DNA of 64,000 nucleotides from Candidatus Fraserbacteria bacterium (GTDB taxonomy: Bacteria; Bipolaricaulota; Bipolaricaulia; RBG-16-55-9; JAJCYT01), in the NCBI GenBank assembly GCA_029262795.1, contig JAJCYT010000006.1:27184-91183 (forward strand), written 5' to 3'. Positions 24,883 to 33,737 of the stretch are shown piece after piece; positions within the stretch are counted from its first letter, which is position 1; every line of letters begins with the position of its first letter. The notes beneath the pieces are model-generated. The model searched no databases and had not been told where the DNA came from. It saw only the letters and a list, made by a program, of their open reading frames with translations. The position numbers and the translations under genes were made by a program.

Positions 24883-25314
24883 TCATTGGAAACGAAGAAT
24901 CAAAACACCTTTGGCATTTCCTGATCCTGGTACAGCATCCACATCCACACGAATCAAATCATTCTCATTAAGATTCTGATGTGCTCCAACTGGAGATTCA
25001 TCCTCCACATAAGGGTTGGTGGCATCATAGGCCACACTCAGTGGACTGGTGAACAAATCCACAGTGGCAGTAGCGTTATGAACTTGAAGGTCAGTGCTGC
25101 CACTGGTACCACCCGTATCACTCATGCTGAAAAAAGCACCTAAGAATTGAGCATCACGATCCAGGCGGTAGTGGATTAAACCATCTCCTGCCGAGACAGG
25201 AACATTAATGGACAATGACACCGTAAAGTGGCTGGGCCTCAGCTCGCCTTCGTCCGTGGTCACTCGACTAAAATGGGTGATGTCGGAGCCGGTTGAGACA
25301 ACTGGTCTAGCCAT
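24883..25314 (-). CDS. Jelly-roll-like virion protein
   Basis: The product has 143 residues. The core (INVPVSAGDGLIHYRLDRDAQFLGA ... DLIRVDVDAVPGSGNAKGVLILRF, quoted in part) resembles the C-terminal domain of spike B at 15462-16493, which ends DILRIDVDAVG with an ILTLHF strand. It is probably a small trimeric or decoration-type virion module. It lies directly downstream of the major capsid gene. Confidence 0.5.
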   Translation of the reverse strand: MARPVVSTGSDITHFSRVTTDEGELRPSHFTVSLSINVPVSAGDGLIHYRLDRDAQFLGAFFSMSDTGGTSGSTDLQVHNATATVDLFTSPLSVAYDATNPYVEDESPVGAHQNLNENDLIRVDVDAVPGSGNAKGVLILRFQ

Positions 25315-25403
25315 ACATCACCATCCTTTCAATGGTTGAGTCAGAAAAATTGTTGAAAACAGAAGCGTGTATCGATGTTTACGCATCATTCATCACCCCT
25401 CTG

Positions 25404-26450
25404 TTAAATGTTTTGTGAGCCGCGTACGACGCCACGGAAATCGAGCCAGGTGCCACCATACCAGTAATCGACGCGCCAGTTGGTTTTTAGCGTGCGGAAA
25501 TGTTCGTCAGATGTTTCAGCCTGTTTCACCAAGCGAGGCACTTGCCCCACGCTCTGTAAAAAGCCGACATGCATGTTGTTGGAAATTTCTTTCGGTGCGA
25601 TGATATACCAGTCTGTGCTAAGATATTTGTGATAGATGATGCCTTTGATCCGTTTTTTCAAAGTGTTTGGATCAGAGTTTGCGCTGTCGGGATTGCCTTG
25701 CGCTTCCTGGATGGCTTCAGCTTCGAGTACGTTCTCAGAACCACACACAATGTAAAAGGTATTCAAATCTACAGGCGTGCCATCCTGTTGGGTTTGACCA
25801 GACAACTTCATCCAAGCGGACTTCAGGTTTTCGAAGTTCAGGGGATTGGCAGAGACAGGTGATCCAGGGTGCAGGTCATTGTTGTGATCTGCATGGAACA
25901 GCACTTTGCTGTCCGGCGTGTAATTTGGATCAGCCTGTAACATGTTCTGAAACATCCACTTTTGGAATCCTTTGGCATATTTCTTACCAAGGTCTTCAGC
26001 TTTAAATAGAAGGGATTTGAGTTTGTCATTCGTCGCCGTCTCAAAATCGATACCGAAGATTTCACCGAAGCCGTCGATTTGATATTCGGTCTGTTCTTCA
26101 GTGGGCAAGTCTGTGTCTTTGAAGGAGCCGGTGAATGGTTCCAACACATCGCCAAAGCCGGACACGCGAATACCGATCTGCTGCTGCAAATCAGAATCAT
26201 CGCTGATGGACACGACTTGTTTCCACTCTTGGAATGCTGGCTCGCTGAAAGGTTTTAACAACACGGCGTTCATGTTGGTGGTAATGGCATAGTCGAACAA
26301 ATCTGGGCCGATGTCTTCGCGTACTCTGGCAATGCTGTATTTGGATACGCCCAGGGTGTTGAGTACGTCCAAAATCTGAGCGCCTTTTGCAACATCATTT
26401 CGGGTAAAGCGTTTTCGTTTTCGATAATTGGTAGCAGTTCTCATGATCAC
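25404..26450 (-). CDS. Major capsid protein (HK97-fold, Mu gpT-like)
   Basis: The product has 348 residues, the size of Mu-like major head subunits. The N-terminal helix region, the long central domain with GFGEIFGIDFETATNDKLKSL and AKGFQKWMFQNMLQADPNYTPDSKVLFHADHNND, and the C-terminal YHKYLSTDWYIIAPKEISNNMHVGFL ... WRVDYWYGGTWLDFRGVVR (quoted in parts) follow the gpT-type capsid. It follows a decoration-protein gene by 5 bases and is the core of the capsid operon. No protease cleavage site is assignable by eye. Confidence 0.75.
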   Translation of the reverse strand: MIMRTATNYRKRKRFTRNDVAKGAQILDVLNTLGVSKYSIARVREDIGPDLFDYAITTNMNAVLLKPFSEPAFQEWKQVVSISDDSDLQQQIGIRVSGFGDVLEPFTGSFKDTDLPTEEQTEYQIDGFGEIFGIDFETATNDKLKSLLFKAEDLGKKYAKGFQKWMFQNMLQADPNYTPDSKVLFHADHNNDLHPGSPVSANPLNFENLKSAWMKLSGQTQQDGTPVDLNTFYIVCGSENVLEAEAIQEAQGNPDSANSDPNTLKKRIKGIIYHKYLSTDWYIIAPKEISNNMHVGFLQSVGQVPRLVKQAETSDEHFRTLKTNWRVDYWYGGTWLDFRGVVRGSQNI

Positions 26451-26455
26451 CTCGC

Positions 26456-26869
26456 TTAAATTGTGGCCGTGCTGAACAAGCCGCTGACGAAAAGTGCTCT
26501 GGCACGAGTGCTGGATCCAGGTTCTTTACCAATGATGTAGCCCGCCACTGGATCACTGCTGGTGCCTGCATCAACGGTTTTGCCTGAGGCCACCGCGAAG
26601 GGGTCCATAAAGTTGGGACTGAATCCCGCTTCCAAATCCACCCAACATTCGGCGCTGGGCGTGAACAGCACCACGTTGCCGACTTGGCCAGCAGTGACAT
26701 CCTCGTATGAAAAGCCGATAATGGCATCGCCATCGACGGCAGCATCGAAGCCGCCCGTGGCGGATTTGATCAACGTGCCCGCCTCCACATCCGATCCGCC
26801 CACACATTTCAGCCGCGTGTGGTTGATCGTTTTCGCATGACTGTCTGCAAGAATGACAGGTTTCCCCAT
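26456..26869 (-). CDS. Head decoration protein (DUF2190-like)
   Basis: The product has 137 residues. The pattern ETG-like lead, GTLIKSATGGFDAAVDGDAIIGFSYEDVTAGQVGNVVLF and an AxxKTVDAGTSSDPVAGYIIGKE region matches DUF2190-type capsid decoration proteins, in which GxxxGxA... positions follow a beta-sandwich. It lies 5 bases upstream of the major capsid gene, the usual place for such a gene in siphovirus-like clusters. Confidence 0.65.
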   Translation of the reverse strand: MGKPVILADSHAKTINHTRLKCVGGSDVEAGTLIKSATGGFDAAVDGDAIIGFSYEDVTAGQVGNVVLFTPSAECWVDLEAGFSPNFMDPFAVASGKTVDAGTSSDPVAGYIIGKEPGSSTRARALFVSGLFSTATI

Positions 26870-26975
26870 TCTTTTTACTCCTTACTGATTGTTTGTTTCT
26901 TTGAGCCGGACTTAATTCTTAAAGTCTGACTTTTGGCTATTCAGATTTGAGCTTTTTTCAAAATAATTTCTGTGG

Positions 26976-28091
26976 TTAAGCACCCATCAGTTCGCCGATT
27001 TTATGAAGAAATGCGCGTTCGGTTGTGTTCATACTTTCACGAGATTGACGTTTGCCTGATCCATAGCGGACCGTTGAATCCGTCGTTCGGATGAGGTCGT
27101 TGGTCATCGATTGATATTCTTGAATGGCGCTTTGCAAACTTTCACGTGAGTAGCGGCGACCCGAAAACCGTTGGCGAATGGAACTTTCAAATGTTTGAGG
27201 CAATCGCGCTCGGCTGAGTTCGGATTCTAAAACGGTATGAGAACGGTTGATGTCTCTGCCACCCACCAAGTTCATCATGCGGCTGCTCAATGGGCGTAAC
27301 GCTTCTTCGGCCACATCTTCAATGGGTTCTTCATCTTCGACTTCTACAATGGTTTCGGCTTGAGCGCCTTCAAGGATGTTGATGACTGCATCCACAATGT
27401 CTTCTAGAATTGGATCAGTAACATCCAAGTTTAATATCTGCCCGAATGCTGCGGCCAGGGTATCTTCATCCATCATGCCTGGTGGAATGGGTTCTGGCGT
27501 GCGAACAGCTTCTTCTGGCAAGGGTGCTTCTGCTGTGGCGACGGCAGCTTCTTCATCTGCCTCAAGGGCATAACGATAGCTGTGGACGTCAGGCCGAATC
27601 CTGACCAAATCTTTCCAGGGCATAGTGCGTATTGCTTCCAATGTCTGGGATTTGCTCGTGCGCATGGCGCTCTCCTTTTGTCGCTGTTTTTGCTGACAAG
27701 GTGCGCAATGCTTGAGCGCTTGTCGCTCTCCGCTGGTCAGCTTGGAATAAGTGTTCAATGTATTCATGGTTCTTTGGTGTTCAGTTGAAGATTGTAGGGT
27801 CGGACGTTGAGGTGCTTGTCCAAACAGTAAGATTGGGGAATCATGCTCGAAAGTTGCGTCCAATTGAAGGATTCTTTCAACCAATCGATCATGTGCTGTT
27901 TTGATTTGCTGGGCTGTCCAGCCCCCGATGGCTCGCGCTTGTTGTTTGGTTAATTCAGAAAATTTTGTGTGTAAGCCACGATGATCTTCAATCAACACTT
28001 CGACATCAGATTCAAATGGCATGGCTCGCATATAGTTAGCAAATGAATTATCAGAAAGCATCTCTCGCGCATGTTGTTGGGATGTCCACAT
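26976..28091 (-). CDS. Capsid-operon leader protein, scaffold-like
   Basis: The product has 371 residues. It is acidic in the middle (a stretch of Ala, Glu and Pro then Asp/Glu-rich helices near residues 180-270) and rich in Arg and Ser at the C-terminus. No family was recognised. A CAPCQQKQRQKESAMR segment is present. The position, first in the capsid operon before the decoration and major capsid genes, suggests a scaffold or internal protein. The ATG lies 6 bases after the TAGACT of the 21-bp element and has no Shine-Dalgarno. Confidence 0.5.
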   Translation of the reverse strand: MWTSQQHAREMLSDNSFANYMRAMPFESDVEVLIEDHRGLHTKFSELTKQQARAIGGWTAQQIKTAHDRLVERILQLDATFEHDSPILLFGQAPQRPTLQSSTEHQRTMNTLNTYSKLTSGERQALKHCAPCQQKQRQKESAMRTSKSQTLEAIRTMPWKDLVRIRPDVHSYRYALEADEEAAVATAEAPLPEEAVRTPEPIPPGMMDEDTLAAAFGQILNLDVTDPILEDIVDAVINILEGAQAETIVEVEDEEPIEDVAEEALRPLSSRMMNLVGGRDINRSHTVLESELSRARLPQTFESSIRQRFSGRRYSRESLQSAIQEYQSMTNDLIRTTDSTVRYGSGKRQSRESMNTTERAFLHKIGELMGA

Positions 28092-28097
28092 GTGCTA

Positions 28098-28118
28098 AGT
28101 CTAAATGTGCACGATGAG
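28098..28118 (-). promoter_or_regulatory. 21-bp leaderless-promoter element, copy 3
   Basis: The plus strand reads AGTCTAA-N6-ACGATGAG. The TAGACT hexamer in the gene direction ends 6 bases before the ATG at 28091 that opens the capsid operon. Sequence and spacing match the copies at 13118, 16500 and 43544, with one base of difference in the hexamer. Confidence 0.7.
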
Positions 28119-28130
28119 GTTTAAGCGTTA

Positions 28131-28337
28131 TTGATTCGGGTTGTTTTGATTTCTTTTTATTTCGTCCTTAATGAGTGCATTTGGAATATCGTTTTTGTTT
28201 CTGAGGCTGTCCAACCACTCATATATGTTTTTTGTGGATTGTTTGGTATCTTTGCTGGAGGAGCATGGCTATTTAAAGATAGAGAAAAAATTAAATCCAA
28301 AGAGAGTGTGAAACAACAATGGCCCAAAAGAAGATAA
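28131..28337 (+). CDS. Small two-helix membrane protein (tentative)
   Basis: A TTG at 28131 would start a 68-residue product with two hydrophobic segments (IRVVLISFYFVLNECIWNIVF and IYVFCGLFGIFAGGAWLF) and a basic tail. No clear ribosome site is visible and a shorter frame exists in the same DNA, so this is tentative. It overlaps the following lipoprotein gene by 19 bases. Confidence 0.4.
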   Translation: MIRVVLISFYFVLNECIWNIVFVSEAVQPLIYVFCGLFGIFAGGAWLFKDREKIKSKESVKQQWPKRR

Positions 28338-28840
28338 TAATTGTTTTATTAATTTCGACAATCTCATGTTTATTGATTGGTTGTGATGTCCTATTTCCTA
28401 AAGAGCTTACGTTTTGTGAAGATCCCCGAGTCAGATTGTTTTTGAATCAGGTGTTTGGGATTGTTGATGATATCGACTTTGTTGTGGTTGAGATTAATGA
28501 TACCTTATCTAAGATTGAACAAAACCCGCTGCTCTTGATTAGTTCGAGTTTTTTGGATGGGTTGACCGAACAAGTTGATTTTGCGTTTAATATTACTGAA
28601 ACAGCACTAGCACTCGCTGCACCACGGATTGAGTTTGATGTGTTTATCGATTTATTCAAAGGTTCATTCAATGATTTTTCTAATGCAATACAATTCCTCA
28701 ATGAAGGATTGGCCGAACAAAATGCGTTGAAGATGTTAACATCTATTCCCACATTTTTGTCCGGACAGGAAAAAATGGATGATGCAATTTTTGAATTTAA
28801 CAGTGTGATTGAAGAATGTGTTGGACTGCTTCCACTTTAA
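28319..28840 (+). CDS. Lipoprotein of unknown function
   Basis: The product has 173 residues with a lipoprotein signal sequence (IIIVLLISTISCLLIGC, lipobox LIGC near residue 22). The mature part is helical and Asn/Phe-rich. It contains several short hydrophobic helices (VFGIVDDIDFVVVEIND, GLTEQVDFAFNITETALALAAP). No family was recognised. A terminator follows. Confidence 0.6.
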   Translation: MAQKKIIIVLLISTISCLLIGCDVLFPKELTFCEDPRVRLFLNQVFGIVDDIDFVVVEINDTLSKIEQNPLLLISSSFLDGLTEQVDFAFNITETALALAAPRIEFDVFIDLFKGSFNDFSNAIQFLNEGLAEQNALKMLTSIPTFLSGQEKMDDAIFEFNSVIEECVGLLPL

Positions 28841-28856
28841 TATTTATTTCAAAAGA

Positions 28857-28891
28857 AAGAGGGTGACCGATGGAGCTTGGTCACCCTCTCT
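28857..28891. terminator. Bidirectional terminator
   Basis: An 11-bp stem of the form AGAGGGTGACC / GGTCACCCTCT with a 10-base loop lies between the convergent lipoprotein and dockerin-like genes. Confidence 0.8.
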
Positions 28892-28916
28892 TCAATTCTA
28901 AATCCTAATCCAAAAA

Positions 28917-29804
28917 CTATTGAACTTCTTGCCCACTGATCCAGATTTGAATGAGCTCTCTGATCTTGGCATCGTCGATGACTTCGCCTTCCGTGCCAGG
29001 AACAGGCTCGCCCATGATCCAATATTGAACGGCCATCTGGATTTCCGCATCGCCAATGGTGCCATTGCCGTCAGTGTCCAAGGCAACTTCAATGCTGGTG
29101 CCCGGTTCTGGCGCACCCTGGCGTCCACCTTTGATGAGTTCAACCAATACTTCAGATCGCTGACCTCTAAGCTTGCCAGCGAAATCACGGTCTGTCACTG
29201 GTTCCAAAGTGCCTTCTCTTGAAATTTTAAAACGACCATGAGGGGCAATTGGGCGCATCAAACCATCTGGCCCATTGGTTAAGAACAGGATGTAAGACTC
29301 GCCTTCCATGTAGGGAGGGTCACCGTCTAAGATTGTTGTGCGAACTTGAGTATCGCTGTAATCAGGCAAGCGATCTGGTTGTTCACGAGGCTCTTTTAGA
29401 TCATCGGGTGGCCCGGGGTCTTTTTCATCAGGCTTGCTTGGCAAGTCATTTGGGTTCACATTGACAAATAAGCCTGTTTGGAAAATGCGAAGCGAATTAT
29501 TTCGCGAGTTGCCAAAATAAGTTTCTTCAATTTCCATATTGACGACGGTGGTGGGAATACGATCTTCTTCGCCTTCTGCGTCAATTTTGGCCGATAAATC
29601 TTTACCGCGTTCGGTTCCTGTTACTTTTGCAAGTACAACTAGCTCTGATATCTTGAGGGCTTCCTGAACAGATTCTGGAGCAGAAAACCAACTGGCAAAG
29701 TAAACTTTGTCGGGCTTGCTTTGAACGACACTAACGATTTGAATCGCTAAAGCAACTATAAGAATCACTGCCAGTCCCATTAAAATCCGATTTAAATATT
29801 TCAC
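28917..29804 (-). CDS. Membrane-anchored protein with C-terminal dockerin-like EF-hand pair
   Basis: The product has 295 residues. A signal anchor is followed by a beta-rich domain of about 200 residues (VLAKVTGTERGKD ... PYMEGESYILFLTNGPDG), and then a proline-rich linker lies inside it near residues 115-140. The end is a dockerin-like pair: LDTDGNGTIGDAEIQMAVQY (calcium loop and helix) and KIRELIQIWISG. The same end module occurs at 8899 and inside 31114. No cohesin domain was seen in the window. The domain before the pair is unassigned. Confidence 0.55.
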   Translation of the reverse strand: MKYLNRILMGLAVILIVALAIQIVSVVQSKPDKVYFASWFSAPESVQEALKISELVVLAKVTGTERGKDLSAKIDAEGEEDRIPTTVVNMEIEETYFGNSRNNSLRIFQTGLFVNVNPNDLPSKPDEKDPGPPDDLKEPREQPDRLPDYSDTQVRTTILDGDPPYMEGESYILFLTNGPDGLMRPIAPHGRFKISREGTLEPVTDRDFAGKLRGQRSEVLVELIKGGRQGAPEPGTSIEVALDTDGNGTIGDAEIQMAVQYWIMGEPVPGTEGEVIDDAKIRELIQIWISGQEVQ

Positions 29805-29815
29805 GGTTTCACTCC

Positions 29816-30376
29816 CTAATATTTCGAATTGAGGTCGTTGACGCTGTGTCCGCCAACCACGTTGGACCAGCTACCGAAGTAACCTTTGCCCATACAATCA
29901 CCAGAGTGGTGATCCAATCCGAATAAGTGTCCTACTTCTTGGCATTGGACCCCGCGAATGTCGGAGCCGCTTCCTGTACCGGAAGATCCGCCGAAGAAGT
30001 TATTGAATCGTGCATGGCCATGATCAATGATGCACCACGTCCAGCACGTCCACCAACCGAAACCGGTTTTTTCTACAGAAGCCAAGCCCCACCAGCCGGT
30101 GTTGCCCCAATTGCCTCCGTAAACGCTGATTTCTGTATGGGAGTTTCTTAGGGGTAAATTCATCGTGGTGTTGTTGTGCCAATCGTCACGTGCAGCACGC
30201 GACTCTGATTGGTTCGAACTGTGAATCCAGGTGTTGACCGTGCGGTTCCATTGACGCCACTTCCACCAATCGTGTCCCTCTGCAACCTGCTGTGGCCCAA
30301 AGAACAGCAAGCCATTTACAATCAAGAGTGCTAAAACCACCGCACTCCATAACACGGTTTTGAGTTTCATTCTCAT
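29816..30376 (-). CDS. Matrixin-like secreted metallopeptidase 1 (QExxH variant)
   Basis: The ATG at 30376 with AAAGGAGA upstream is chosen; a GTG at 30394 is also in frame. The product has about 186 residues with a signal peptide. The metzincin site reads CQEVGHLFGLDH, followed by GDCMG. The first histidine of the usual HExxHxxGxxH motif is glutamine, while the two later histidines are kept. A large number of Trp residues (GHDWWKWRQWNR) mark the mature N-terminus. The two cysteines around the site could form a disulfide. It is a tandem paralog of the next gene. Confidence 0.7.
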   Translation of the reverse strand: MRMKLKTVLWSAVVLALLIVNGLLFFGPQQVAEGHDWWKWRQWNRTVNTWIHSSNQSESRAARDDWHNNTTMNLPLRNSHTEISVYGGNWGNTGWWGLASVEKTGFGWWTCWTWCIIDHGHARFNNFFGGSSGTGSGSDIRGVQCQEVGHLFGLDHHSGDCMGKGYFGSWSNVVGGHSVNDLNSKY

Positions 30377-30450
30377 CCGTGTATCTCCTTTCACTTCAGA
30401 AAGGGCAAATAGCCCTCTCTCCCCGATTATTGATATTTACTTCCAGTTAA

Positions 30451-31011
30451 TTAGTATTTGTTGTTGATGTCGCTGACGCTGTGTGGCCCAACGACATTGG
30501 AAGATCCACTAAAGTATCCACGTCCCATGCAATCACCCGCTGAGTGATCTAATCCAAACAAGTGGCCGACTTCCTGACACATGGTGCCTCTTGCAGCAGA
30601 ATTGGCACTTGTGCCGGTACTGCCGCCAAAAAAGTCGTTATAGCGCGCATGGCCATGGTCGATGATGCACCAGGTCCAACAGGTCCACCAGCCAAAACCC
30701 ACAGACTCCACAGAGGCCAGGCCTCTCCAGCCGGTATTGCCCCAATTGCCACCGTAGACACTAATTTCTGTATGGGAGTTTCTAAGTGGTAAATTGATGA
30801 TGGTGTTGTTGTGCCAATCATCGCGAGCGGCGCGGGCTTCAGCTTGAAAACTGCTGTGAATCCACGTATTCACCGTGCGGTTCCATTGACGCCACTTCCA
30901 CCAGTCATGACCATCTGCAACTTGTTGTGGGGCCAGCCATAAAAAAAGATTTAAGCATAGAAATATGCTTACAAGAACTGCCCAAAAGGCTGTTTTCCCC
31001 TTTCCTTTCAT
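30451..31011 (-). CDS. Matrixin-like secreted metallopeptidase 2 (QExxH variant)
   Basis: The product has 186 residues, about 80 percent alike by eye with the gene at 29816, and has the same organisation: signal peptide, DWWKWRQWNRTVNTWIHSS segment, and active site CQEVGHLFGLDH followed by GDCMG. Both copies carry Gln at the first metal-ligand position, so the change preceded the duplication. A hairpin separates this gene from the fibronectin-like gene upstream. Confidence 0.7.
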   Translation of the reverse strand: MKGKGKTAFWAVLVSIFLCLNLFLWLAPQQVADGHDWWKWRQWNRTVNTWIHSSFQAEARAARDDWHNNTIINLPLRNSHTEISVYGGNWGNTGWRGLASVESVGFGWWTCWTWCIIDHGHARYNDFFGGSTGTSANSAARGTMCQEVGHLFGLDHSAGDCMGRGYFSGSSNVVGPHSVSDINNKY

Positions 31012-31032
31012 AAAATCACCCTCTATAAAAAT

Positions 31033-31062
31033 ACAGGGTGAATCAAAATAGATTCACCCTGT
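31033..31062 (-). terminator. Intrinsic terminator for the gene at 31114
   Basis: A 12-bp stem ACAGGGTGAATC / GATTCACCCTGT with a 6-base loop is followed, in the minus direction, by a short T-rich run. It separates the large secreted protein gene from the matrixin pair. Confidence 0.8.
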
Positions 31063-31113
31063 GTTTCGAGATTTAATATATTTTTAACACGATTTGCTGA
31101 AAAAAGTCAACTG

Positions 31114-33252
31114 CTAACAATTGTCAGCGGAATCAACTAATTTAACAGGTACAGAAAAACTATTGTTGATTTCGTTGCTTTCCAAGACATCTTCGCCTTC
31201 GTCAAGCAGCATGCCCAAGAAATAATCACCCAACTCTAAATTTTCCAATACGCCTACATCAACAAACAGACGCTCTGCTGCACCCGGTGACAGGTCAGCA
31301 ATAGAATCACGACCGCCAAGCAGCACCTGATCCTGTCGGTCAATGATTTCATCGTCTGATAAATAGATACCGGACATAAACCCACGCGCGTTGGCTTGGC
31401 CAATGTTGCGAACGAACACAGTGAGTTGTGGTGGATTCAAAAAAGAGCCAAGCAGTAGGCACTGTGGGACTTCTTCTACATTTAAAACCAAATCAGGAAA
31501 TTGTTGTTGTACAGGTGGCAATGGTTCAGCCCCACAGTTAAGAGATTCTTCCAAGACCCATTGGCGAATCATCCCACGAATTTCAGTATCTTCAATGCTA
31601 AGACCATCGGTTTCATTCACCACTTCAGCAGTGACCCAAAGGCGAATGGCTTCCAACATTTCGCTGTCATCAATTAGGTTGTTTCTATTGACATCAATTG
31701 CACAAGTGACGGTTGAATCGGAGGGCTCTGCTGGAGGATCAGGGTCGCCTGGATCGGGATCAGGTGCATCTACTGGATCTTGTGAGCCTCCGGTTGTGAA
31801 TGATGTGGGCGCAGACCAAGCCACTTCTGAGGTGATTCCATCCTGGCTCAGTGGGCGAGTGCGCCAGTAATAGACGGTGCCAGGGACGAGTAAACCTTGA
31901 GGCACCTGGTGGCTGGTGCTGTTGCCAGTCATTTCTCCTGAATCAAAGACCACATGGCGGGTTGCAAAAATTGGTTGTGTTCCTACCTGCCAGCGAACAT
32001 TGCTTAGCTCACAGTTTTGCGGTACCCCTGCAGTGCCACCAAAGCGCATGGTGAGTGTGGGATTTAACACCACGCCCACAGCCCCTCTGGTTGGTGAAAT
32101 GTGTTCAATCGGGGGCCATAAGCATGTTTCTTCCAAATCAATCAGGTTCCCTGTTGTGAAAGTTGAAAAGGAACTCCACGCGCTTGGGTCGCTTAGATTG
32201 CTGTGCAATCGCGCTCGCCAGCGATACGTGGTGGCGGTTTCCAGCACGCCTTCTGGTAGGCTGTTAAAAGACAATAACCCATTGCTTGACGTGATGGTGA
32301 ATCCAGATTGATCGTTATCTTCAACAGAAAGAATTTGCCATTGGGTGGCATTGTGTTCGCACACATTTGCTGGCTCTGGTCCGAGATCTATCTCCATTAA
32401 GGGTGTTGTGTTGATGCCAGTTGCATTGCTGGCAGGCGTTAGGTTTAAAACAGTTGGCCAACTGCACGGCTGAGCATCGATCTGAGATACGATGGTGAAA
32501 TCTGTGGGCGTGGTCCAAGGGCCAACTTCACCGCCGATGCCTAAAATTCTCACATGCCAGTAATAATCAGTATTTGCCATTAACGCATTCTCTGGGATGA
32601 TAAAACGAAAGCTGTCCGTGCCTTCGCCAGTTTGAGAAAACACCAGTGTATCAATATCAAAGCTTGGGTCAGTGGCAATTTGCCATTCGGCCAAATTTGT
32701 TTCGCAACGAGGTTGAGCGCCAAAGCCGGATATTTCCCAACTCAATGTGGGAGATTCTAAAATGCGAGCCCCATTTCCCGGAGAAAAATTTGTTAGCCTA
32801 TCCAGATTACAGGCAACAGTTTTAAAAGAAGCTGCGTCCGCAAATTGGCCTGCAAGTTCAACACCATCCGATAGGAATGATGTGGCTGCCCGCCAATAAT
32901 AGGTGGTGTTCGTATTGAGAATATCAACAGGAAGTGTGACCACATCAAGATCCGTTTGATTGGCCAAACCCAACAAAGTTGAAAACACTAAACTATCTTG
33001 TTGGAATTCAGGTTGTGAAGCCACCTGAATCCAGGTGCGAAACGGCGTACAATCTCCTTCATCAGATTGCTCATCCGTTCTCAAAATAATCGCCAATGTT
33101 GGCGTGAGTGAAACATCCTCTGCCTCATCTTCGGGCACACTCAACTCTGGTGCTGGAATGGATGATCCACACTGAGCCCATACCATTTGATTGAAACTGA
33201 AGACGGATATTAAGATTGTCACAATAAGACTGGCAGACGAAAACACTTTCAT
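31114..33252 (-). CDS. Large secreted multi-domain protein (FN3-like repeats, dockerin-like, CARDB-like)
   Basis: The product has 712 residues with a signal peptide (LIVTILISVFSFNQMVWAQ). It has four FN3-like repeats, each with cysteines and a YYWR or YRWR motif followed by W(S/T)xxxxFTT, in the first 470 residues. A Pro/Asp-rich linker follows (residues about 475-500), then a dockerin-like pair (DVNRNNLIDDSEMLEAIRLW and IRGMIRQWVLEES) near 510-555. The C-terminal 130 residues are CARDB-like (LTVFVRNIGQANARGFMSGIYLSDDEI). It is probably a cell-surface or secreted adhesin-like protein. Confidence 0.65.
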   Translation of the reverse strand: MKVFSSASLIVTILISVFSFNQMVWAQCGSSIPAPELSVPEDEAEDVSLTPTLAIILRTDEQSDEGDCTPFRTWIQVASQPEFQQDSLVFSTLLGLANQTDLDVVTLPVDILNTNTTYYWRAATSFLSDGVELAGQFADAASFKTVACNLDRLTNFSPGNGARILESPTLSWEISGFGAQPRCETNLAEWQIATDPSFDIDTLVFSQTGEGTDSFRFIIPENALMANTDYYWHVRILGIGGEVGPWTTPTDFTIVSQIDAQPCSWPTVLNLTPASNATGINTTPLMEIDLGPEPANVCEHNATQWQILSVEDNDQSGFTITSSNGLLSFNSLPEGVLETATTYRWRARLHSNLSDPSAWSSFSTFTTGNLIDLEETCLWPPIEHISPTRGAVGVVLNPTLTMRFGGTAGVPQNCELSNVRWQVGTQPIFATRHVVFDSGEMTGNSTSHQVPQGLLVPGTVYYWRTRPLSQDGITSEVAWSAPTSFTTGGSQDPVDAPDPDPGDPDPPAEPSDSTVTCAIDVNRNNLIDDSEMLEAIRLWVTAEVVNETDGLSIEDTEIRGMIRQWVLEESLNCGAEPLPPVQQQFPDLVLNVEEVPQCLLLGSFLNPPQLTVFVRNIGQANARGFMSGIYLSDDEIIDRQDQVLLGGRDSIADLSPGAAERLFVDVGVLENLELGDYFLGMLLDEGEDVLESNEINNSFSVPVKLVDSADNC

Positions 33253-33338
33253 AAAGCCCCCTATCTACACTCTTGACCAAAGTATAAACGGAAATTGCAA
33301 AATGAGTCTAATTAAAATCCTAACCTGATTTATGAGTT

Positions 33339-33728
33339 TTATTTTTCCTGGAAATCTTGTTTTCTTTTGTGTTTTCGATATTGGATATATATAAAAACTA
33401 ACATCAAATAAAAAAGAGTTGCCATATACCATAAATCTGGAAAATAATTATCAAAGAGACGTTCTATTGCATCAAGGCTAATGAAAATCGGTAAAATAGT
33501 TGCTACGATTTTCGGGATGGTGAGCCATTCCCATGAATCTTTCTTGTTACCTGCTGGTTTATAAACACGCAAATAAAACCATGAATATGCTAGAGTTGAT
33601 CCAAGCAAAGCCATCCAATCAAGAAAAATTAAATTTTGATTGAACACATAATTCTTGAGGAAAGAATTTATTAACCCAGATATAATAAGACCAAGTAAAA
33701 ATTTTAAAAGGGGTTTGTTGTTTAGCAT
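33339..33728 (-). CDS. Small multi-pass membrane protein
   Basis: The product has 129 residues with about four hydrophobic segments (FLLGLIISGLINSFL, LDWMALLGSTLAYSWFYL, IPKIVATILPIFISL, WYMATLFYLMLVFIYI) and a basic C-terminus (RKHKRKQDF). No family was recognised. It lies 9 bases downstream of the GNAT gene on the same strand and is probably co-transcribed with it. Confidence 0.55.
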   Translation of the reverse strand: MLNNKPLLKFLLGLIISGLINSFLKNYVFNQNLIFLDWMALLGSTLAYSWFYLRVYKPAGNKKDSWEWLTIPKIVATILPIFISLDAIERLFDNYFPDLWYMATLFYLMLVFIYIQYRKHKRKQDFQEK

Positions 33729-33737
33729 GAGTATATA

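Noticed and set aside
11684..28091. A contractile injection system or tailocin in the minus-strand block
   Set aside because: No sheath, tube, baseplate hub, tape measure or AAA ATPase can be seen, whereas portal, protease, decoration and major capsid genes are present. The set is head-centred.
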